Origin: an archaeon
GTDB taxonomy: Archaea > Nanobdellota > Nanobdellia > Woesearchaeales > WJKL01
Length of the DNA stretch: 7,082 nucleotides
Reading direction: 5' to 3'
NCBI GenBank assembly: GCA_020056025.1
Contig: JAGVIO010000007.1
Coordinates: 1 to 7,082, forward strand
The translations under genes were made by a program, and so were the position numbers. This document shows positions 1-3,499 of the stretch, piece after piece. How positions within the stretch are numbered: the stretch's first letter is position 1; every line of letters starts with the position of its first letter. The notes under the pieces are model-generated. The model was not told where the DNA came from. It made no database searches and saw only the letters and a program-made list of their open reading frames with translations.

Positions 1-18
1 ATTTTAAATCTTTCTATC
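1..18 (+). repeat. Direct repeat A, copy 1
   Basis: The 18 bases ATTTTAAATCTTTCTATC recur exactly at 1682-1699. In each copy a 6-bp inverted repeat with a 6-7 base loop starts at the very next base. The copy is at the window edge, so the repeat may extend further left. Confidence 0.75.
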
Positions 19-66
19 TGTGCATCATACTGCACATTTCTGTGTATTGGTAATAGACAATATATT

Positions 67-97
67 GCTCGCCTTTTTTCTGCTGAAGGATGATGCA
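67..97 (+). repeat. Dispersed repeat B, copy 1
   Basis: This starts GCTCGCC, followed by six T, then CTGCTG and ends TGATGCA. It matches 1638-1667 with three mismatches and one T of length difference over about 31 bases. It lies in the non-coding region downstream of the first ATPase gene. Copy 1 lacks the GGCGAG that closes a stem in copy 2. Confidence 0.7.
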
Positions 98-121
98 ATG
101 CCATGGATGGCTATTATATAG

Positions 122-140
122 ACACAGGTTGTTGAGAACT
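122..140 (+). repeat. Direct repeat C, copy 1 (at the 3' end of the first ATPase gene)
   Basis: ACACAGGTTGTTGAGAACT is repeated at 1430-1448 with one mismatch in 19. The last two bases overlap the TAG stop codon of the minus-strand ATPase gene (139-141). The two copies therefore bracket that gene and its promoter as direct repeats about 1.3 kb apart. Confidence 0.75.
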
Positions 141-1347
141 AAAGTGTTTTAAGAAACTCTATTAATGGCGTTATCTTCTCTTTTTTTAATTTGTTGGATA
201 TGATTAATGAAGCAAACCCTTTATGTTTTTTATTGAAATCTTCCAAGCCTTTTAATTCTCTTTCAGGTATCTTGTCTGTAGAAGTTACGTTTATCGCAGT
301 CTTTTCAACAATGAAATCAACTTCGGAATCCAACTCTCCCCAGTAGCTTATCTCATTATAATTCTCTGCGAGTTTAATGAATACTGTGTTCTCAAACATC
401 TGCCCTATATTCTTTGAGTATTTTGCATTTGCAATCCCAACAAGCCCGTTATCGAGGCAGTATAATTTTGGCAGCTTAGATACATCATGCTTTACCTTTG
501 CAGAATATGAAAAATAAGTCACCTCAAACAAAAGGTAAGCATCTATCATGTAATTAATGTATGTTTGCAGAGTGTCTTTTGCTATCCCAAAAACCCTGGA
601 TAGCTTGTTTACGCTTACTTTAGATCCTGAAGCTGATACAAGGTATCTTGCCAAATCCATAATCTGCTTTGTGTTCCTTATAGAATACCTGTCTATTATA
701 TCCTTGTGCACTATGTCCTCGAAATATTGCTGCAAAATATACAGTTTCTTTTCCTCTGATTTTTCAAGCACAACTTCAGGAAAACCGCCGTATTTCATAT
801 ATTCCTCTAACTTTCCTTTTGTGAAATAAGAAAATTCATTGAAAGAAAGAGGCATGACTGTGAAAGATAAATTCCTTCCAGTCAGTAATGTAGATAATTC
901 TTTGGACAGCAATGATGCAGATGAGCCGGTTATTACGAATTTAATATCTTCATTAAGATCATACTTTGTCCTGAGCCACTTTTCCCATGAAGGTATCTTT
1001 TGGACTTCGTCTATGAAAAAATAAATCCTTTTCTTATTTTTCGAATACTCCTTGTAGGATTGCAAGACTTCATCAAAAAGCTTGATAGTAAGGTCATTCG
1101 CAAAACCATAGTCTTCCAGGTTAAGGTAAAGTATCTGTTTCTTGTTGACGCCTGATTTTACCAGTTCAGCTATCAGCTGCTTGACTATTGTTGATTTGCC
1201 GCACCTTCTTATCCCCTTCAAAACAACAATCTCTTTTCTCTCAAGGTAAGGAAATACTTTTTTTATGTACTCTTCTCTCTTTATTCCTGTACCTATCTCT
1301 TTCTCCCAAGGATTCCATTTCTTGAGTATCTCAATCATATTCTCCAT
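139..1347 (-). CDS. AAA ATPase, AAA_14/DUF4143 family (degenerate C-terminal nuclease-like motif)
   Basis: This is a predicted cytoplasmic ATP-binding protein of 402 residues, normal for the family. In order it has a Walker A loop GIRRCGKST (45-53; K51, S52), a Walker B IDE (D113, E114), a sensor-like TGSSA (140-144), GGFPE (187-191), a helix-turn-helix-like stretch around 235-275, and a C-terminal DUF4143-type domain. That domain keeps E342-V-D344, but the usual E-x-K strand reads AINVTS, so both key residues are replaced (N353, T355). The cellular role of the family is not settled; roles in mobile or defence contexts are only suspected. The frame is open back to a TTG at 1386. I chose ATG 1345-1347 because a TATA box is centred about 26 bases before it and no ribosome-binding site precedes the TTG. 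A third option is ATG 1336-1338. Repeat C flanks the gene on both sides. Confidence 0.85.
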   Translation of the reverse strand: MENMIEILKKWNPWEKEIGTGIKREEYIKKVFPYLERKEIVVLKGIRRCGKSTIVKQLIAELVKSGVNKKQILYLNLEDYGFANDLTIKLFDEVLQSYKEYSKNKKRIYFFIDEVQKIPSWEKWLRTKYDLNEDIKFVITGSSASLLSKELSTLLTGRNLSFTVMPLSFNEFSYFTKGKLEEYMKYGGFPEVVLEKSEEKKLYILQQYFEDIVHKDIIDRYSIRNTKQIMDLARYLVSASGSKVSVNKLSRVFGIAKDTLQTYINYMIDAYLLFEVTYFSYSAKVKHDVSKLPKLYCLDNGLVGIANAKYSKNIGQMFENTVFIKLAENYNEISYWGELDSEVDFIVEKTAINVTSTDKIPERELKGLEDFNKKHKGFASLIISNKLKKEKITPLIEFLKTL

Positions 1348-1367
1348 ATGAATAGGGAATATTTGCT

Positions 1368-1379
1368 CCTTTATAAAGG
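1368..1379 (-). promoter_or_regulatory. Palindromic TATA box of the first ATPase gene
   Basis: CCTTTATAAAGG is a perfect 12-bp palindrome containing the archaeal-type TATA box TTTATAAA (1370-1377). Its centre is about 26 bases upstream of the ATG at 1347, which fits a leaderless transcript starting at or next to the ATG. This decides the start codon: the TTG at 1386 lies upstream of the TATA box and would not be transcribed from it. Confidence 0.7.
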
Positions 1380-1400
1380 TTTCCAATATACTGGAAACCT
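1377..1400. promoter_or_regulatory. Inverted repeat beside the ATPase TATA box, possible operator
   Basis: Nine-base arms AGGTTTCCA (1377-1385) and TGGAAACCT (1392-1400) are perfect inverted repeats with a 6-base spacer, giving a 24-bp dyad. It abuts and slightly overlaps the TATA palindrome, on the side where TFB would contact the promoter. This is the usual geometry for a homodimeric regulator acting at initiation. No regulator gene is recognisable in the window, so its function is inferred from position only. Confidence 0.55.
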
Positions 1401-1429
1401 ATAAGAAGGATAGGCTTTGGACAGATGTT

Positions 1430-1448
1430 ACACAGGTTGTTGAGAGCT
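1430..1448 (+). repeat. Direct repeat C, copy 2 (upstream of the first ATPase gene)
   Basis: ACACAGGTTGTTGAGAGCT differs from copy 1 (122-140) by one base. It lies about 80 bases upstream of the ATPase start. Together the copies make a direct-repeat-flanked cassette containing one gene with its promoter. A related sequence in the opposite orientation (ACACAGGCTGTGT read on the minus strand) occurs near 1733-1745. Confidence 0.7.
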
Positions 1449-1509
1449 GAAATTTATAAGCTGCTAATTTTTTATTTTTTTAATTTTCCAATAAACCTTA
1501 ACTCTTTAG

Positions 1510-1635
1510 ATTTATGGCCTTGGATTCATGCATTATGTTGGCTTAAGAAGCACTGAAAAGAAATTTAAGAAATTGTTAAAAGATTTTAAGTTTGGAAGGA
1601 TTGATAGTTTATATTCTAAAGTAATAAAAATTTAA
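1510..1635 (+). pseudogene. Coding remnant or small ORF with GLRSTEKKF segment, copy 1
   Basis: A 41-codon open stretch follows the in-frame TAG at 1507-1509 and ends at TAA 1633-1635. An internal ATG at 1528 would give 35 residues beginning MHYVGLRSTEKKFKKLLKDF. I do not recognise the family. It looks like real or former coding sequence because a second copy at 3324-3443 encodes nearly the same segment, and most base differences between them are synonymous. It is strongly basic and probably helical. No TATA box sits at the right distance from the ATG and nothing resembling a full protein lies upstream, so the 3' end of a lost gene is the more likely reading. It lies on the opposite strand, just upstream of the first ATPase gene. 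Confidence 0.5.
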
Positions 1636-1637
1636 TA

Positions 1638-1674
1638 GCTCGCCTTTTTCTGCTGCAGACTGATGCAGGCGAGG
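1638..1674. repeat. Dispersed repeat B, copy 2, with stem-loop potential
   Basis: This begins GCTCGCC, then five T, then CTGCTG and TGATGCA, matching 67-97. Unlike copy 1 it can close on itself: CTCGCC (1639-1644) pairs with GGCGAG (1668-1673), and TGCA (1654-1657) pairs with TGCA (1664-1667) around a GACTGA loop. The structure could form in RNA from either strand. It may be a small RNA, a transcript-end structure or the end of a short mobile element; the sequence alone does not decide. Confidence 0.5.
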
Positions 1675-1681
1675 ATGATTA

Positions 1682-1718
1682 ATTTTAAATCTTTCTATCA
1701 TCTCTCGTCGGAAGAGAT
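1682..1718 (+). repeat. Direct repeat A, copy 2, plus adjoining hairpin
   Basis: Bases 1682-1699 are identical to bases 1-18. The inverted repeat ATCTCT (1700-1705)/AGAGAT (1713-1718) follows at once, with a 7-base loop. Copy 1 has a hairpin in the same place and of the same arm length but different sequence (TGTGCA/TGCACA). Pairing is kept while the bases differ, which hints that the structure matters, though two short examples are weak evidence. Confidence 0.6.
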
Positions 1719-1811
1719 AATAGTTAATTGTGACACAGCCTGTGTGGTTATATTCTTTTTGAACAGAGGTATTGAAAAGCTATCTATTCAGAGAATGTTG
1801 CATTATATTGC

Positions 1812-3188
1812 CTATTCATCAAGAATTCTCTTCAGCATAAGCAGGAACGGTGCAATAGGGTATGTGTCTTTCGCGAACTGGTTCTTTGTGGCAAGGTATC
1901 CTTTCTTGAACTCGCGGATTCCCTTGTAGTCCTCTGGATTTATCGATGATTGGTATTTGAGCTCGATTGCTTTATCATTATACACAAAATCTATCTCTTT
2001 TGTCTTTGCCTTGTTTTTCCAGTAGAAGATCACATCGCTGTAATGAAACAGGTCTGACTTTGTCTTTTCGGTGAGCATCCTTATAATGTGATTCAGAATA
2101 ACGCCTTCGCTTATGATGTCTGCATGCTCTGCGGCATATGCTTTGCATTTCTCGAAATACCCTTCACTGCTGTTCACCCAGCGCTGGCATGCCGCAAGGA
2201 TGAACGGGTCTGAGAAATAAATCTTCTTTGAGCGCGGGTAATCCGGCACCTTCTTGTTGAATTCCATCTTATATATTATCTCAAGAATGAACATCTCCTC
2301 TAGCGCTTCTGCGTATTTCGAGGCAGTATTGTGCGTGTCTATGTCTGTGCCTGCTCTCAGCGTAGACCATGATACTTCGCTTGTATAGGTCTCAAGCACC
2401 CTGCGCACAACCTGCTTTGCATACTTTTCCTTGAGATTGTACTTGGCAAGGTCGCCTATAATCCATTTGATGTAGATGTCATATGCTGATTCTGAGATTG
2501 TCTTTGTTTCCATATACTCGTTGATTATACGCAAGAATCCGCCTGTCAGCAAATATTCTCCATACAGTTTCGCGAGTTCTGCCTGGTATACCTTGAGCAG
2601 AGCTTCGTCTTTCTCTATCTTGCCTGTGAGATTGATATCCATTGCCCTCGCTTTTATGTATTCATCGAATTTCAGGGGATAGAGTATAAAATGCCGTTTG
2701 CCTTTGTCACCTCTTCCAGGCAGGCGCTCGACACTTCTCTTGATATCTAATGAGTTCGAGCCGCAGAGCAGCACAAAACAGTCCTTGAGTTTGCCTAAAT
2801 CGTATAAGTGCTTGATTGCCATTTCCCAATCCTTGACAAAAGGTATCTCATCAAGGAAAAGATATTTCTTTCCTGTATCCGCAAAGTCAATGAAAAGGCG
2901 GATTGCCTGTTCAAGCTCATCTTTATTAAGATTGTCGCAAGCGTAGAAAAAGATATTCTTTGGATTTGCAGAAGTGGCCAGTTCCCGTATGCGCATTTTT
3001 ATCCATGATGTCTTGCCTACCTGCCTTGGGCCGCGCAAAGAAAATATGCCTTCGTCAAATGAGGATATTATATTATAATCCCATTTGACTTTTTGTTTTT
3101 CAATATTTGAAAGATGGAAGTCTTTCTCATGCCAATGGGAATTTTCCCACCATAGGTTTGATTCTTTGAGATAGTTGAATTCTAGCAT
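1812..3188 (-). CDS. AAA ATPase with PD-(D/E)XK-like C-terminal domain (DUF4143-type)
   Basis: This is a predicted cytoplasmic ATPase of 458 residues, a remote relative of the neighbouring ATPase. Walker A is GPRQVGKT (53-60; K59, T60) and Walker B is FLDE (D113, E114). CGSNS (142-146) stands where a sensor is expected, followed by LPGRG (156-160) and GGFLR (216-220). The C-terminal domain has E398-I-D400 and then AIELK with E409 and K411, which is the E-x-K layout of a PD-(D/E)XK-like fold, intact here but lost in the other ATPase. Whether it cuts nucleic acid is unknown; in many members the domain is thought to be structural. ATG 3186-3188 is well supported by a TATA box centred about 27 bases upstream. 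Its GC content looks higher than that of the other genes in the window. The function of the family is unsettled. Confidence 0.87.
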   Translation of the reverse strand: MLEFNYLKESNLWWENSHWHEKDFHLSNIEKQKVKWDYNIISSFDEGIFSLRGPRQVGKTSWIKMRIRELATSANPKNIFFYACDNLNKDELEQAIRLFIDFADTGKKYLFLDEIPFVKDWEMAIKHLYDLGKLKDCFVLLCGSNSLDIKRSVERLPGRGDKGKRHFILYPLKFDEYIKARAMDINLTGKIEKDEALLKVYQAELAKLYGEYLLTGGFLRIINEYMETKTISESAYDIYIKWIIGDLAKYNLKEKYAKQVVRRVLETYTSEVSWSTLRAGTDIDTHNTASKYAEALEEMFILEIIYKMEFNKKVPDYPRSKKIYFSDPFILAACQRWVNSSEGYFEKCKAYAAEHADIISEGVILNHIIRMLTEKTKSDLFHYSDVIFYWKNKAKTKEIDFVYNDKAIELKYQSSINPEDYKGIREFKKGYLATKNQFAKDTYPIAPFLLMLKRILDE

Positions 3189-3211
3189 TTTAAGTTAGTA
3201 ATGCGCTTTTC

Positions 3212-3219
3212 TTTATAAA
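3212..3219 (-). promoter_or_regulatory. TATA box of the second ATPase gene (leaderless)
   Basis: TTTATAAA on the minus strand is preceded by purine-rich bases in the BRE position. Its centre is about 27 bases from the ATG at 3188, so the transcript should begin at or next to the start codon. This is the same spacing as for the first ATPase gene. Confidence 0.7.
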
Positions 3220-3232
3220 CTTTGCCATTATT

Positions 3233-3328
3233 GTTAGACAAATAACCATAATTCCTACTTTATAGTTAGTTAAATAACAATAATTCCTGCTTTTTTGTCA
3301 TTTAAATGACAATTTTTCCGTGAACTAT
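3233..3328. repeat. Three tandem 32-bp units, each opening with a palindrome-like core
   Basis: Units start at exactly 3233, 3265 and 3297. Each opens with a 14-bp core: GTTAGACAAATAAC, GTTAGTTAAATAAC and GTCATTTAAATGAC. The third core is a perfect palindrome, the second is palindromic at 12 of 14 positions, and the first keeps only the GTTA/TAAC arms. Units 1 and 2 match at 26 of 32 positions; unit 3 is more diverged but keeps the core and a TTCC. A 32-bp period is close to three helical turns, so the cores face the same side of the DNA. The array begins about 13 bases upstream of the TATA box of the second ATPase gene, a good position for a cooperative regulator. The kinase promoter is about 135 bases away on the other side. 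Confidence 0.7.
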
Positions 3329-3443
3329 ACGTAATAGATTCAGACCTTATATTGGCTTGAGAAGCACAGAGAAGAAATTCAGAAAGCTTCTCAAGGGATT
3401 CAGATTCTGTAAAAAGCATTTGCTGAATATAGCAACTAACTAG
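3324..3443 (+). pseudogene. Coding remnant with GLRSTEKKF segment, copy 2
   Basis: Thirty-nine open codons follow an in-frame TGA at 3321-3323 and end at TAG 3441-3443. They encode RPYIGLRSTEKKFRKLLKGF and then a diverged tail. There is no ATG, GTG or other convincing start before the conserved part. Compared with copy 1 (1510-1635), the shared segment differs mostly at third positions or by K/R exchange, which is the mark of coding ancestry. Both copies stop resembling a gene at nearly the same point upstream of the conserved tyrosine. Both also lie 160-190 bases from the start of an ATPase gene on the other strand. I do not recognise the parent family. Confidence 0.55.
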
Positions 3444-3462
3444 TAGTTACATAAACGAAAGG

Positions 3463-3470
3463 TTTATATA
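3463..3470 (+). promoter_or_regulatory. TATA box of the kinase gene
   Basis: TTTATATA, preceded by CGAAAGG as a possible BRE, is centred about 33 bases before the ATG at 3500. It predicts transcription from about 3493 and therefore a very short leader. No ribosome-binding site is visible before the ATG, which agrees with leaderless or near-leaderless initiation. A weaker TATA-like stretch near 3486-3495 is too close to the ATG to serve. Confidence 0.65.
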
Positions 3471-3499
3471 TCTATCCTTCTTGCCTTTTTATAAGTAAA

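Larger units (their letters stand above)
1..138. other. Repeat-bearing intergenic region, no gene seen
   Basis: No convincing coding region lies here. The segment holds one copy each of three short sequences that recur between 1430 and 1699: A at 1-18, B at 67-97 and C at 122-140. It also has two small inverted repeats: TGTGCA/TGCACA at 19-24 and 31-36, directly after A, and GCCAT/ATGGC at 100-104 and 107-111. The region lies downstream of the minus-strand ATPase gene that ends at 139, so it may contain that gene's transcript end, but I see no strong T-run terminator in that direction. Confidence 0.6.
1636..1811. other. Intergenic repeat region between coding remnant 1 and the second ATPase gene
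   Basis: No gene is apparent. The segment contains repeat B copy 2 with its stem-loop, repeat A copy 2 with its hairpin, and a short dyad CACAG/CTGTG near 1733-1743. It lies downstream of the minus-strand ATPase gene ending at 1812, so it should contain that gene's transcript end, but no clear T-rich terminator is visible. Confidence 0.5.

Noticed and set aside
1345..1386. TTG at 1386 as the start of the first ATPase
   Set aside because: It lies within an inverted repeat upstream of the TATA box, without a ribosome-binding site; the ATG 26 bases past the box fits better.
1733..1743. CACAG/CTGTG dyad as an inverted copy of repeat C
   Set aside because: Only about 11-12 bases resemble C and the dyad explains most of the likeness; too weak to call a terminal inverted repeat.
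1663..1929. Plus-strand open frame of 88 codons
   Set aside because: It overlaps the 3' end of the well-supported minus-strand ATPase and the repeat region, shows no family features and has no promoter at the right distance.
139..3188. Toxin-antitoxin pair or known anti-phage system formed by the two ATPases
   Set aside because: Both are ATPases of the same broad class, separately promoted and more than 400 bases apart; nothing resembles a toxin-antitoxin arrangement or a named defence operon.
3233..3328. CRISPR array
   Set aside because: The 32-bp units are contiguous and similar over their length; there are no unique spacers between constant repeats and no cas gene nearby.
3476..3485. Ten-base match CCTTCTTGCC between the kinase leader and the complement of 7053-7062
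   Set aside because: Matches of this length are expected by chance many times in a window of this size and composition.
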